64,000 bases of DNA from Phlegmacium glaucopus (taxonomy: Eukaryota > Basidiomycota > Agaricomycetes > Agaricales > Cortinariaceae). The DNA is taken from the NCBI GenBank assembly GCA_015039465.1, contig MU129998.1, positions 1-64,000 on the forward strand. Direction: 5' to 3'. The translations under genes were made by a program, and so were the position numbers. Each line of letters opens with the position of its first letter. The first letter of the stretch is position 1. Below the pieces are notes generated by a model. It worked only from the letters and a program-made list of their open reading frames with translations. It did no database searches and had not been told where the DNA came from. This document shows positions 44,516 to 56,007 of the stretch, piece by piece.

Positions 44516-45116
44516 CCCACCGATATACAAACTTTGTCATTGATCCTATACCTATCAAACCCATTGCCAGCTTCTACTCATAATTCAGCTTCTCAATGGA
44601 TATCCTTACCACCACCTGCCATGCGCGTACTCCTGAAATTGCTCTATGGAGCCACTCAACAATCATCACCATTGGGTCCAAACCCACACAAACCCTGCCA
44701 TCATGTATCCCAGCGTTCGAGGCCAAAGCCAAACCTTCACTGCCAAGTGTTAATAGCCCGTGCAAAGAAAGCTGCTGAGATGATCAATGCTCACCTTGTA
44801 ACTGAGACTTGAGGTGGTGGCGGAGATGAACTTGATAGAGATGAACTTAATGAAGAAAATGAGTTGTGAAGTTGGGCACCGTTAATATATTGATAATTGA
44901 TAATTAGTGGTTTCCTTCCAGTATGAAATAATTACATCTGACTCAATTGAATATTACAACCTTAAGGCTTAAGGCTTGAAATGTGAAGCATAATTGTATG
45001 GTCATTAATTGCAAAAAATTGAATACAAGATGTGTCTAACGCAATGCAAACAGAGCCTTGCCTACCAGGGCCAAAGGCTCATTATAGTATTGAGGGTTTG
45101 AAGACAGACCTTGCTG
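44516..45116. other. Intergenic stretch
   Basis: No supported gene. The 43777-44127 and 44438-44812 frames are produced by the element's array and its flank. Confidence 0.45.
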
Positions 45117-46248
45117 TTAGGCAGCGATGTGGACCTGCTTGAGTCTGATAGATGGTTTCCTGATCATTGGCTCAGACCCAATCATCAAGTCACCATCTTC
45201 ATCGTCAAAGATACGCTTTTTCACTGCTGGCTTGGTACCGGTAGGTGGTCGTGACACAGCAGACTCTGGTGGGAGAGTTGAGAGGATGTTCTCAAAAATT
45301 GTGATGAAAGCTTGGTGAGTGACAGCACTTTTGCCAGTGTAGTAATCTGGCGTAGTGAGTAAGATATCCATGAGGCCATCTATCAAAGGGCGGAAGCCTT
45401 GAAAGTAGGGAGAGAAGCCCCGGTAAATGACATCCTTAGTCTGTAGGTGAGCACGCTTGGTGATTCCAAGGTATTCTAGTTGTGTGACATTTTGATCATT
45501 CCAAGACATGACAATGCTATTGATGTTTTTCTTCAAGACACCTGGGCCTTTGTAAGTGATACAGATCCATATTAAGACATAGAGAAAGGACTCTAGATTG
45601 TGTTGGTAGGCGTGACCTTGTGTCTGGTCGCCGCCAGGGCAAAGAATTTTGATTGCAATGAATGGGAGTGTACCCTAGCACATAAGAACAAAGATCAGCA
45701 TATGCGATACAGTATATCACTATTACATACCATTTTGTCATTTTTTGAGATTGTGTGGGAGGTGTTTGCCAGCCAAATAGCATAGTAAAGATCAATGAGA
45801 ACACCTCTTCGAAGTGAATTGGGAGGACATTCTTCACCATGATTGTGTCGACTGGTGCACACCAGAGCAAGATTGCTCATACTTATATCATGGTGAAGGA
45901 TGCTGTTTTTAACCAATGCCTCATGTGCTATAATATACAAATATCAGCAGTAGCACAAGACTCTGAAACAATTTAAAACATACCTTTGATGCAGTCTATG
46001 AATGCCTGGAGGAGCTCCTTTTGCGACTTGAAATGTTGAATTTACGTACAGACAGGGTCAAGCAGCAAGTGGCAGTGGACTCGATCTTCAATCCCCTCCC
46101 ACAGAGCCAGAGGTCAACATAACCTAGTGGAGTCAGCCTTGCCGTTCACCACCACTTCTTCCATACAATGCAACTTCAGGACATTCGCGATCTGCCGCTT
46201 GGTGGACACTTCTAGAAATTCTCGCTCCTTATACTGACACTCAACATC

Positions 46249-46853
46249 TAGGGTTACCAAAGTTCAGTTCAGTTCACTTCTTCACCTCCTCAGCCTGAAC
46301 TGAACTGAACTGTTTGCATATGGTCCTGAACTGAACTGAACCATTTAAGAACTGGTTCAAACCAAACTGAACTGAAGAACCATTATAAAATCTGAAATTT
46401 GCCTTTTTCCAAAAAATTATTGTACAAGGACCTTCCTTAGCCCTTAGCCACTTGATTTCCACTCATATATGATCTCAGAACTCCTTTAGAACACAGAAAA
46501 CCATTGATTTATATTTATTTTCCTACATAGGCAGTACTAATCTATGGTGACATAATAACATCACATACCAAGTCTGGCTGTTACCTCCTTCCTTAGCCAT
46601 TATTTCATGCTTGCCAAACCATTCCAATGTTCATAAATTACTGAAGGATCGCTTTCCAGAAAATGTTAAGTCAAAAGAAGAGAATTGCCTGGCCTTCTAG
46701 GACCTAATGGTTCAGCAGTTCAGTTCAGTTCGAACTGCATGAACCATAAATCTCTAAATGCCTGATCCTGAACTGAACTGAACTGAATTATCAGTTCAGT
46801 TCAGTTCAGTTCAGGTTCATGAGTCAGTTCTGAACTGAACTTTGGTAACCCTA
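46249..46853. mobile_element. hAT-like miniature element with GAACTGAACT arrays, copy 1 (TSD TCAACATC)
   Basis: Starts TAGGGTTACCAAAGTTCAG and ends CTGAACTTTGGTAACCCTA, inverted repeats of more than 20 bp. TSD TCAACATC at 46241-46248 and 46854-46861. Both ends carry arrays of GAACTGAACT. The unique core (46400-46700) is shared with 58807-59347 in inverse orientation. It sits inside the FunK1 pseudogene. Confidence 0.93.
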
Positions 46854-46961
46854 TCAACATCCACCCAGGTGTCCTTTACTACGAACTGTCTGCCATCCTT
46901 TATAACAAGCCAGCAGATTTTCACTGGACCGATCTTTGTGGTTGGGACTGGTCTGAACTGG

Positions 46962-47542
46962 TGTTACATTCCGTCACACGTTACTCCGGTCCGACTCCGA
47001 TGGAGTCGTTTCCGGTAGTCCGTACTCCGTTCCAGTACTTTCCCTTGTCTCCGACTCTACTCCTCCTACGTCCGACTCCGAGACTTCTCCGTATCATTCC
47101 GACTCTTCCGACGATACCCCAAACACCTTACCACACCTTCGTCATAACAACTATTCCTTTGTCATCACTTTCCCACTATCAGTCAGCACACCAGCCATGG
47201 ATTATTCACCCAAGAATGCAGGACCTTTTCCGGGAGCAGAACGCAGCACTTATATTTATATTTTATATTTCGGTTGCAATTCCTTTTATATTTAAAGTAC
47301 TCGAACTTGTATGTTTTCCCTTAGTTCGAATATCAACTTTGTTTCCTCCTCTTGTTTGTCCTCTAAGTCACTGAGGTCTTCCGTCTTATTACTTCTTCTT
47401 CCGTTCCGAAATCAGGACACCATAGGAGCTGGGCGGCACAGCACACACGCTGAGGCCAACGTCCTTTCCAGGTTACTGTTCCGGTTCCGTTCCGTCCGTT
47501 CCGGAGTAACTCCGGCGTGACTTCTTTGTTTTAAACTTAACA
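46962..47542 (-). mobile_element. Solo LTR, family L1 (TSD ACTGG)
   Basis: 581 bp on the minus strand, TGTTAAG...AATGTAACA. TSD ACTGG is exact at 46957-46961 and 47543-47547. It lies inside the FunK1 pseudogene. Confidence 0.93.
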
Positions 47543-48085
47543 ACTGGCAAGGTTGTATCCCTAAACTACCTCTTTCCAATGACTCTAAGATCATAAAAAA
47601 AGTATAAATTGTTCTAAGTGATTATAGCCTAGACTGCTTGAAAAGCAATAAATACTACAAGGACAACCACAGAGTGTTGGACCAGTCGTTAGGTCAAAGG
47701 ACTCCCTGTTATTTGTTTAGGGAAAGCTTAGCCTTAGACAGTATTTATACCCTAAATGAGGCTATGTAGAACAACAAAGAAGAAAGAAATATGTGCTGTC
47801 AAAGGAAGAAAGATGACAGCTTCAAGAAGAAAAGAACAATGGAAAAGAAGAAAGAACAATAAAAAAATCTGTAAGATGTCAAAGTGCAAGAGAAAAGAAG
47901 AAAAGGCAGTGTGCATGCTCCAATAGAAAAAATATATTAACTCCAAAGCTGTGTGGTCATGTCAAAATGTGAAAGGTCCTGAGTCAACACTTGAAAGGCA
48001 CACTGCAAGAATAATCCTCTGCTGCTGATTCATCTGCAACTCCTGCTTAGTTGTGATCCTTCTGGACTTCCTAAAGTGCAATAAA

Positions 48086-48412
48086 TGTTAGGGGACACTC
48101 ATTGTGTCTGCCTCTAGGTATGCTTAGTATTACTTACTTTCACTTTCACTCTATGATAGTATTACATACCGTGTTCCCCTTCCTACCCTTTACAGACTCC
48201 CTTCCATTGTTGTAGTAGTTGGCCCTTTGCCAATGACATCGTACCAATGTCAGTATCTATTCTTGGTATCTACCTTGCCCTACCTTCTATTATGTACTAG
48301 CCATATATAGTCTTATTAACTCCCACGCTTCTAGTATATAGGTGTAAGGTGCTTATCGAAGATAAGCACCTTAGAATTCAACTTGATTCCCAGGTCCTTA
48401 CATTCTCTAACA
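48086..48412 (+). mobile_element. Solo LTR, family L2 (TSD ATAAA)
   Basis: 327 bp, TGTTAGGGGACACTC ... TTCTCTAACA. TSD ATAAA is exact (48081-48085 and 48413-48417). It contains a perfect 13-bp hairpin (48345-48373). It has the same length and sequence type as the 58304-59564 LTR once that one's insertions are removed. Confidence 0.93.
48345..48373 (+). other. Perfect hairpin inside LTR family L2
   Basis: TAAGGTGCTTATC, loop GAA, then the exact reverse complement. The stem is kept in the second L2 copy (58335-58367 region), where the loop region has changed, which suggests the structure matters for the element. Confidence 0.7.
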
Positions 48413-48418
48413 ATAAAG

Positions 48419-48661
48419 TGTTGGGAACTCAAGCAAAGAGGCCACCAGGCCACCGAAGACCAAGCGAGTACCTGTGGCACTGGTCGAGGGCCACCTCCAT
48501 TGTTACAACCATATGTATATAAACTGAGATATGATAGATGCTCAACCTCAGTCTGTTGTATTGTGACTGAGGTGAGTAACCTATTACTTCCCTATTTTAC
48601 TCTCTTACTTACCATTACATAGTCCTGTGATATCCATCACATATATCTAGGTACGGTAACA
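48419..48661 (+). mobile_element. LTR-like unit, family L4 (no TSD)
   Basis: Starts TGTTGGGAACTC and ends GTACGGTAACA, with TATA-like TGTATATAAAC at 48516-48526. There is no 5-bp TSD at these borders, because the end is followed by a partial tandem copy (48672-48723). Confidence 0.5.
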
Positions 48662-48723
48662 ATCTAAATATAGTCTGTTGTATCATGACTGAGTCCTGTG
48701 ATATCAATCACATATATCTAGCT
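48551..48723 (+). repeat. Tandem partial duplication: one copy with, one copy without, a 51-bp GT...AG segment
   Basis: Copy 1: GTCTGTTGTATTGTGACTGAG, then 48572-48622 (GTGAGTAACC ... TTACATAG, 51 bp), then TCCTGTGATATCCATCACAT. Copy 2 (48672-48723) has the same flanking blocks joined directly at 48693/48694, with three or four substitutions. The missing segment has a consensus donor, a CTTAC/TTACC stretch and a TAG acceptor. Confidence 0.85.
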
Positions 48724-49190
48724 TTATTAAAGCACATCTAACCTCTTGAGTATAAGTGGTTCAGTTTTCTACATAAAGATGGTGGGAAGGACCCAGGTAC
48801 CATGTGCATGTTAGTTCTGGCAGTGAATGATAAGATAAACAGTAGATAAGTGAGGATAGGGGACTGAGTGAGATCCAAGAGTGAGGTATGGCAAGGTAGA
48901 TAGCTGAGGGAAAAGGTTGTGGGTCCATAGCCACAACAACAATGACAAAGCCTTTTACATAATGGGAAATATAGTTTATGCATCCATAGGTGGGCCGTTC
49001 TTGGAATAATGGCCATAAATATGTTGAAATGCAAGCCAGTGACCAATGCAAATAGTAGATTGATTGTATTGTTGTATTGCTACATCAGGAAAAACACTTT
49101 TGCCCCCAGGACAGTCTAAGGATGAGATAACTTGTGCATTGTGTGAGATATTCAGGTGGAGGGGAAGGATATTTGATTGTAGTATAACAC

Positions 49191-49599
49191 TCAAATATAA
49201 ATACGAAGAATTCTGGATATGAATTCTTCGTTTGTGCCTAGGGATCCTCTTTTTTGGATCTCAAAGTTGATCGGGATTGGCCAGGCTTGGGCCCAATCGC
49301 ACTGAAAAGATTGGCCAGAATTCTGGGTCCAATCATGTGATCCAAATGCTTTCAGATTTCGATCTGAAGTTGATGCGAGGAAAACCAGGCAAGGCCTGAG
49401 CGTCTGGAGAGCTCGGTTGTGGCAAAACATGTGCCGAAACCAATCTGCTGTACCAGCTGGAGTGTAAGCTCAATATGGCAGATTGATGAGGCGCAGGTGA
49501 GTCAAACTGACAGCCCCAACCAAGCATCACTCTGATCAGATCCGAATAAACAGGTCATGCAATGAGTAAATTGGGTCGATGCGTTCTATGGAAGTGTGC
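49191..49599. other. Non-coding stretch next to the Ngaro-like element
   Basis: Has an inverted GAAGAATTC/GAATTCTTC pair at 49205-49229. It may be the 3' non-coding end of the Ngaro-like element; split direct repeats were looked for and not found. Confidence 0.4.
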
Positions 49600-49731
49600 T
49601 AGTTGAAAAATACAGATGGTGGACCAGCGAGATACGTGCAATACAGAGATGTGATCAGAAGTAAAGGTCATAATGTTTCTAAGTTTCTAATGCATGAAGC
49701 TGATGATAACAACATGCAGTGGGAAGGGAAG

Positions 49732-50827
49732 CTACAGATTAAGAGTACCGTCGGAGGCAGTGATAAGTGCAGATGGGATGCCGTTATTGATACGGAACTG
49801 TTCAAAAATTGCAGCGAGGCTGTCTAAATGAGTCTTGTTATAAGCTTTTGATGTGTTCATTGGTAATATCTCCTCCATGCGACACCAGTAAAGAAGGAAG
49901 GCAAGGGAGGTCCAGCCGCCGGTGGCTGCGACAATTTCGGGAGGAACTCCTGCGAGGAGCAACTCGACGGCCCCACCAATACGGAAGCTGTGACCAAGAA
50001 CATGGGCCAGCTTAGCCGATGACCAGATGGCCTGTCACGAACTTGAGGAATTCGTGCTTCAGTAGGTTCTTGGGACTGCCAGATGGGGACGTGTAGGCAA
50101 ATAAAGCAAATGATGGGGGGATTAATGTATTGACAGTAAGGTGGTTTTTGAGGGCGGTAACAGGGCAGAGGATGTCGTTCCTTGCAGTAAGGATAACGGT
50201 AGCCCCTTGCTCCTTAGTAGTCTTCATCCATGGGATACGGAAGCTTGCAGAGCATGAGCCATCACGCAGCTGGTGGAATTCGATACTGGAAGAAAGGTAA
50301 GTGTAAATTTGGGAGCAGAGAGTGTCATCGTATGAGGTAGATCATAGTACATTATGTCTCTCGTCGAACGCTGCTGCTGTTGTGATGACTATCTCGCCCA
50401 AGCGACGACAGCCGAAAAAGGTGCAGAGAGCAACCGCCCACAAGGCGGCATGGAACGGGTTGGATATATTGATGGCTCGGTAGAGAGCTGAAAGGTGCTC
50501 GATGGAGACGGGTGCACAAAGGGCTCTTTTATGACGGCTGCCTTCTTTGTTAGCTGATGTACAAGCCAAGTGGACCCACTCGTCATCTCCATGCCATGTA
50601 GCGTGATTAATAACATGCCAACAGCGCAAGCTGGATAGCCATGAGCAGATTGTGCTCCCGGCATGCTTGCCCTTGTGCTCCCCAATAAAGGCACAGAGGA
50701 GGGCATAGGATGCGGGCATCCATGCTTCCTCGGTGATGCCCCATTCGTCACAGAACTGGGTGAACCGCTTCAGGCTGGCAGCATAGGTGACTCTCGTGTT
50801 TGGTGCTAAGGCGCCTTGGATGGACAT
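49732..50827 (-). pseudogene. Tyrosine recombinase of the Ngaro-like element
   Basis: Starts MSIQGALAPNTRVTYAASLK, a SAM-like core-binding domain. The catalytic domain has TFFGCRRLGE (first Arg) and GHSFRIGGAVE (HxxR), then ATGGWTSLAFLLYWCRMEE. In the usual YR order these supply R, H-x-x-R, W/H and Y. Stops occur after FDERHNVL (50342) and after TGHLVIG (50012), and a frameshift is needed to reach HSFR. The enzyme would integrate a circular cDNA without making a TSD. Inactive as it stands. Confidence 0.8.
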
Positions 50828-51334
50828 GAGTGCTTTGTCGACGAGTGGTGTGGGAGGTGGACGTTAAGGTGGGACCTGTGACAAATACCATGAGGTGTGT
50901 CCCAGGAAAATAGACGGTTAGCAGCAGCAACATGTGGTCGTAGTATGTTTGGAGTGATAAGACAGCTGCTCTGGGGGTTTTGTGGGTGTATTACGCGAGA
51001 GAGGGCATTAGAGGTGTGGTCAGTAGTGTCTGGTGTGGGTGCGATGGGGGTCGTGGTGAGTTTGATATCTAGTAGGGTAGTGGTAGTGGGAACTGGGACT
51101 GGAGCAAGTGAGGGGGCAGCAAGATTAGCGGAAGATGGACATCTGAAAGAATACAACAAGCTATGAGATCTGATGGGGCGCGGAGGAACTGAGTCGGTAG
51201 GCTCTGTCCCACCCACAGGTCTCTCGACAACACGTGCTGCCAATTTGAAAGGATAGAGTACCCTGAAAACGAGTAAGCTCAAAGACACAGACAGGCAGGA
51301 GATAGTATATAATGTTTCAGCAGATAGGACTAAC

Positions 51335-51830
51335 CTAGACATGAAGAAAGCAGAGATAAAGCTCTTCAGGGAGCTTGAAAGGTAAGAAGATCTGCTTTCC
51401 AGCTTTCCCTGGTTCTCCACGCGAGATAGGGTCGGCTGGATTAGCCTGAGACTCGATGTAAGCTGTCTGGATTATAATAGAAGAGCTCATAAGAGCAAGA
51501 TGCATGCGGCGGATGGCCAGATTAATATGAACATTGCCGCTATGTCCTTTCCCGAGAGCACCAATAGTACCCTGGTTGTCGGAATGAATGAGCAGATGTG
51601 TGTAGTGGAATCCTTTTGACTCCAGAAAGTAGGCGAGTAGTTCCACAGCAACGGTCTCGAGCCAGCATATATCACAGCCTGGGATCTTCCATGAAGGTGA
51701 GAGAGGGAAGGCAGCCCATTCATCGCCAATGATAATGCCGATGCCCCATGATGTAGAGGCGTCGATGTAGAGACCAAGATCTCTGAGTAGACCACAAGGG
51801 CATAACAGACGTTGTCGCGCACCAATACTG
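51335..51830 (-). pseudogene. RNase H domain of the Ngaro-like element
   Basis: LGLYIDASTSWGIGIIIGDE (first catalytic Asp in YIDAS), VAVELLAYFLESKG (Glu), LLIHSDNQGTIGAL (Asp in HSDNQ) and SQANPADPISRG. These are the four RNase H landmarks in order. It should be continuous with the RT at 53240, but repeat R1 separates them. Confidence 0.75.
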
Positions 51831-51873
51831 ATTGGTAGCGTGAGAAGAAAGCTTAAAAGTCGCCATCATGAAA

Positions 51874-53230
51874 ATAAGCGGACTTTGAATTTGATTACCT
51901 ATTTTGGAAGCGGCCCTGAATCGCGTTCCTGGTCAACAAAACCATTCGTTCAACGATAACATCCCCATTGCTCATCATACTCTCAATGTCTCACACTATG
52001 CTCTCCATTGTTTTCACTATCGACATGCTCCTAAGCATATACCATCCATTCGTTCCTTGGCTAGTGATCCAGCAAAGCGATCAATCTACTATTCGCATCG
52101 GTCATCGGCTCGCGTTTGATCGTATCTTTGGTCCATCATTTCAAGAACGGCCCCTTTATGGACGCATCAACTACATCTCCCATTATGTACAAGGCTTTGT
52201 CATTGTTGTTGTGGCTATGGACCCACAAGTCTTCCCCTCAGCTATCTATCTTGCCATACCTCGCTCCTGGATCTCACTCAGTCCCCTATCCTCACTCATC
52301 TACCTCTTATCTTATCATTCACTGCCAAAACCATCATTCACGCGGTACCTGAAGCCTTCCCACCCTCTTTATGACAATTTAGGAAGTCCAGGAGGATCAC
52401 GACTAAGCAGGAATTGCAGATGAATCAGCAGCAGAGGATTATTCTCGCAGTGTGTCAAGTGTTATCAAGGCTGCGCGACATGGGACCATGGGCAAGTAGT
52501 GTTTTTCTCGGGAACAAGGCTGCGCCTTTCAAGTGTTGACTCAGGACCTTTCATATTTTTGACATGACCACACGCCTATGGAGTCGATATATTTTTGCTA
52601 TTGGACTATGTACACTGCCTTCTTTTCTTTTCTCTCGCACTTTGACACTTTACAGATTATTTTACTGTTCCTTTTTCTTTTCCATTGTTCTTTTCTTCTC
52701 GCAGCTGTCCTCTCTTTATCTTTCTTCCTTTGACAGCGCGTACTTTGTTTCTTTTTATTGTTTTACATAGCCTCATCCTTAGGGTATAAATACTGCTCTT
52801 TTGTACCAGGATAGGTAGTTCAGTTCAATTCATTCTTACCCCCCAACAATCATCATCTCAGTGGAATTCCAGTGAATTCCTTCCTTAAGTTCGCTTTTTC
52901 AGCCCCTTACTGTCACTGTCCCCTACTGTCAATCACTATAGTCTTGCTGAAGACTCTTCCTCTATCATCCTCATCCACATCCTCTACTCCCTTCGCTTTT
53001 TCAGCCTTTTACTTGTCACTGTCCCCTACTGTCAACCGCTGTAGTCTCACCAAAGACTCTCTCATATTCATCCTCATCCACCTCTACTCTTGCTCCCTAC
53101 CTCTGTGTGATACAAGTCAAGGTTACACCTTCCCTAAACGAACAACAGGGAGTCTCTTGACCTAAGGTCTGGTCCACTGCTCTCTGGTTGGTGTTTATAT
53201 ACAACAACAACAACGATTTATAACGTGCGA
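51874..53230 (+). mobile_element. Repeat R1, copy 2, inserted in the Ngaro-like element
   Basis: Lies between RT (KKLSIPDV) and RNase H (LYIDAS) of the host element, in opposite orientation. Its flanks may carry a degenerate TSD (CGCCATC / CGACATC). It has an open frame (51968-52423, QGFVIVVVAMDPQVFPSAIY), a TATA box at 52788-52794, and a 3' end with ACAACAACAACAACG. Homology to copy 1 at 47640-49190 covers most of its length. I cannot assign a class: LTR-like promoter, no clear TG...CA ends. Confidence 0.6.
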
Positions 53231-53239
53231 CATCAGGTA

Positions 53240-55151
53240 TGGACAATTTCTTGAGCCACCAGTGCAAGTCAGTGATCATGGAATGAGGAGGGCGTCAAGT
53301 GATAAATTCATCACCGTGGAAGGAGGCTGCAAAGTTGGAGAGGGAAGGGAGGTGGGAACGACCATCAAGGTGTACAAAGGCGACATGGCAGAGAGATCTG
53401 TGGATCTTCTCCACTTCCCACATTGCGCAGGGTTGGTTAGCAAAGCTGATAATAAATTGGCGAATGTGTTTGTGGACGTTAAGAGGTAAGATGCGCCGAA
53501 GCATCTCTTCTTGATCTTAGTCGTAGCGATAGTCTCCATCCAGAAAAGGCCCATCCGGTGTGGGAAAGCGAAAGACCTTCAAATCGTCTTCGTATTTAGG
53601 TACTGGACGGACCCCCTCGGCATCCCAGATGTCCACCACGGCGTTGGCAATCATGCCTGAGTTGCTGCTGGCAGAAGCGGCACCAAAAGGATGTGTGTGA
53701 TCAATGTAGAACTCTCCAGGATGACCCTGGAAGACGAGCCAAGGCTTGTGTGAGGGCAGGACAGGACAGGTCCTATGGAATTTCTCTATGTCAAGAGTGC
53801 ATGCCTGTGTCCCCGGCAGGGCCAGTGCAACCTGTAATGTGAAACAGGTATAATAAGAACAGGGGTCATGGAGATAGTAGGACCGGTATGTGAGAAAGAC
53901 GAGGGCATGGGAAATGCATGCTCCGTAGCTTGTAGAAGATAGTGTTGATATGCTCAATGTATAGACATAAGATTGACACACTCAGCATGCGGAAAGTAGA
54001 TCGACGCACTCAATGTACGGAGCATAGCTCAACACACTCAACATGCGGAGATAGGGGATGTTCGACATCCAGGTAATGCATGTATTGCAAATACCTCAAA
54101 CCACGTAGATGGTGGAAGAAGAAAGCAGCTGTACGCGCGAAACGCAAAGGGGTGCATAAGAGAAGAGGAGAAAGTGTGGGGGAAAGGACAAGAAATTCAA
54201 ACTCACAATTTCAGCGACTTTGGAAGCTGTATCAAATCGGGTAGGGAAGTCATCCTTACGGATGTGGGAGTTGACGGATGTATGGACCTTGGTGCTTTTG
54301 GACAGATGATGACAAATCCTGATCTTGTCAGGAGTACCCGGATCCTGAGGCTGAATAGATACGATGAGAGGAGATGAGTAGAAAGGGCCGTGCATGATGT
54401 CCTCAGTCTCCTCATGAGAGAAAGGTCTGGAAACCCTACTGGCTAGCAGTTCTTTATGTATGTACTCGTCGACTTCATCAGCGTAATGAGTAACCAAGGG
54501 ATTATTGGCCAAGATGATGGTCTGCAAGAGTGGGGGCATATGTCCCAAAGGAAATCCAAATGTCAGGTTGTTGGGAAGCAGGGGGTAGTTAGACAAGAGA
54601 TTATGCTTGCGGAGTAGAATGTTGAATGCATGGGGGGCGTAAGGATGAATGATTCTATTAAAAATGAGCGAGTGCTCAGGGTGTTCAGAAGCAGGAGCTG
54701 GACAATCAACAATAGTGGATGAGAAGTTCATGTACGAGAGGAGTGGAGAGCGCGCAGCCAAGAGGAAGGCTTCAATTTGAGGGGGAGCGGCAGGTCCAGG
54801 AGAAGGCGTGGTGACCTTTCTGCCCGCAGAATGAGCAGAGATGTACCCGTTTGTCCTTGCCATGGGCTCATATCGCATTGCTTCCTCTAATGTTCCAGCT
54901 GATGCACAGGACCCGGTTGATGGATTTTGCCCATGTGGGTTTGCCGTCTTTGAATTTGACAGGCGTAGTACTGTCATTGTGTATGCGAGAGTTGTGGCCT
55001 CTTTCAGAGCATATAAGGCAGTCGGTAGTTGAGGACAAGGGCCTGCCGCTGCCAGATGGAAAGGGTGAGAAAGAGGGGCGATCGGAGTGACGTGAACAAG
55101 GGGGAGACCTGCTAGGTCTGGTGGGTTGAGACACCCCATTGTCCCTGCCAA
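53240..55151 (-). pseudogene. Reverse transcriptase of the Ngaro-like element, with a 375-nt intron
   Basis: The N-terminal part contains DKIRICHHLSKSTKVHTSVN and RKDDFPTRFDTASKVAEI. An intron at 54206-53832 (GTGAGT...TTACAG, phase 0) leads to VALALPGTQACTLDIEKFHR, HTHPFGAASASSNSGMIANA and the catalytic PKYEDDLKVFRFP (YxDD box as YEDD). The thumb/connection part contains IHRSLCHVAFVHLDGRSHLP and LHWWLKKLSIPD. In-frame stops at 53517-53519 and at 53280 inactivate it. The 375-nt intron holds short repeats of CTCAAYATGCGGA. Confidence 0.8.
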
Positions 55152-56007
55152 GAGCAGACTTGTTAGGCGTAGCCATCATCTCACGAATTTTGGCCATCAT
55201 TTCGTGTTGTTTCTCGGAGAGAGCAAAGGCCTGCTTGTATCGGTATCCCTCGAAAGCACCGTAATTGGCCCAGTGTTCCTGGCAAAACTTCAGCTCATCC
55301 GATTTCCATGCATCATAGAGTTTGACTTTGGACCTTTGTGCCTGATAAAAGTTGAAATGGTTGTTGTACCACTCGCTGTGAGCATCTCCGCTGTCGACCG
55401 CATCTCGCTCCTTTTGGAAGAGATACATGTTACCCGCAGCTTCGGTCCATTGGCTGCATGTCAAGGATAACTCCTTGCCGAAGCGCGTCGAAAGTTTATC
55501 GACATTGAGTATGGAAATTCCCTTAGTTTCTCCAGGGTTCAGGTTTGTTTTGACAGTAGGAAGTGTAGCGGCTTCAGCATTAAGAATTTGTAAGTTGTCA
55601 TTCAAAAATAAAGGGAGCGGAATGGCAACGCAGCCTTCAGTGTCAAATAGGCTCTATGGGAATCTGGCTTGCCACGGCACTCCCACGATCCAAGGCACTA
55701 GGTTTTTCCCATTCATGCATCATCGCTTGGCGATACGTGCTTCTTCCGCAGTCAATTTTGGTTCGTCATTAGTCTTTCGTTTTGACTTTATATCTTCTTT
55801 GTCTTTAATGTCTTCATCCACAATCCATTTAGCCAGACTAGAATAGATGTAGTCCCGGAAAGACAAGGCGAATGAAGGAACTCTAAATCGGTCCCGATCT
55901 TCAGGGTCAAGAGTAATAAGAGACGCGGCATCAGAACCAGGGTCCAGAAATGCAACGTTGTCAAGCGTGTGATTAAGGGTCTGCAAGGCCCTCTCAGCGT
56001 TTTTCAT
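54868..56007 (-). pseudogene. Gag-like ORF1 of the Ngaro-like element
   Basis: Starts MKNAERALQTLNHTLDNVAF. TGA at 55720-55722 and a second in-frame stop near 55657 precede the long remainder LPTVKTNLNPGETKGISILN ... CLICSERGHNSRIH (a knuckle-like CxxCx4Hx4H). The open frame continues to 54868 (NIRGSNAI). The frame is otherwise well kept over 380 codons, so decay is recent. Confidence 0.7.

Larger units (their letters stand above)
45117..47600 (-). pseudogene. FunK1-type fungal protein kinase, disrupted by a MITE and a solo LTR
   Basis: Reading the minus strand downward from about 47600: SLERGSLGIQPCQ, [solo LTR 47542-46962], FRPVPTTKIGPVKICWLVIK and DGRQFVVKDTWVDVE, [MITE 46853-46249], CQYKEREFLEVSTKRQIANV, then after an intron the catalytic loop ILHHDISMSNLALV. 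Next come GVLIDLYYAIWLA (the DFD-like magnesium site, here DLY), GTLPFIAIKIL, HNLESFLYVLIWICI, and a C-terminal tail ending RLKQVHIAA at 45117. This is the order of the FunK1 kinase domain. HRD is changed to HHD, both insertions have exact TSDs, and the 5' end is lost where the R1 repeat begins near 47640. It is a dead gene whose remaining parts are well preserved, so the insertions are not ancient. Confidence 0.8.
47640..49190 (-). mobile_element. Repeat R1, copy 1 (class unresolved), carrying two inserted LTRs
   Basis: On the minus strand this matches 51874-53230, with shared blocks such as CAAGTGTTGACTCAGGACC, GGTATAAATACTG, CAGGGAGTC and FVIVVVAMDPQ in a common open frame. It carries a TATA box (TATAAATA). 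It is interrupted by the solo LTR at 48086-48412 and the LTR-like unit at 48419-48723. An AGGAAAAACACTTTTG block at 49090-49106 also occurs in the inverted-repeat element at 56886. It may be an LTR plus internal part of an unclassified element. No TSD found. Confidence 0.6.

Noticed and set aside
43777..44812. ORFs rich in Trp/Leu/Ala or Lys/Ala/Pro (116, 76 and 124 aa)
   Set aside because: They are translations of the GGCTTGG/GGCCTGG array of a TSD-bounded miniature element and its flank.
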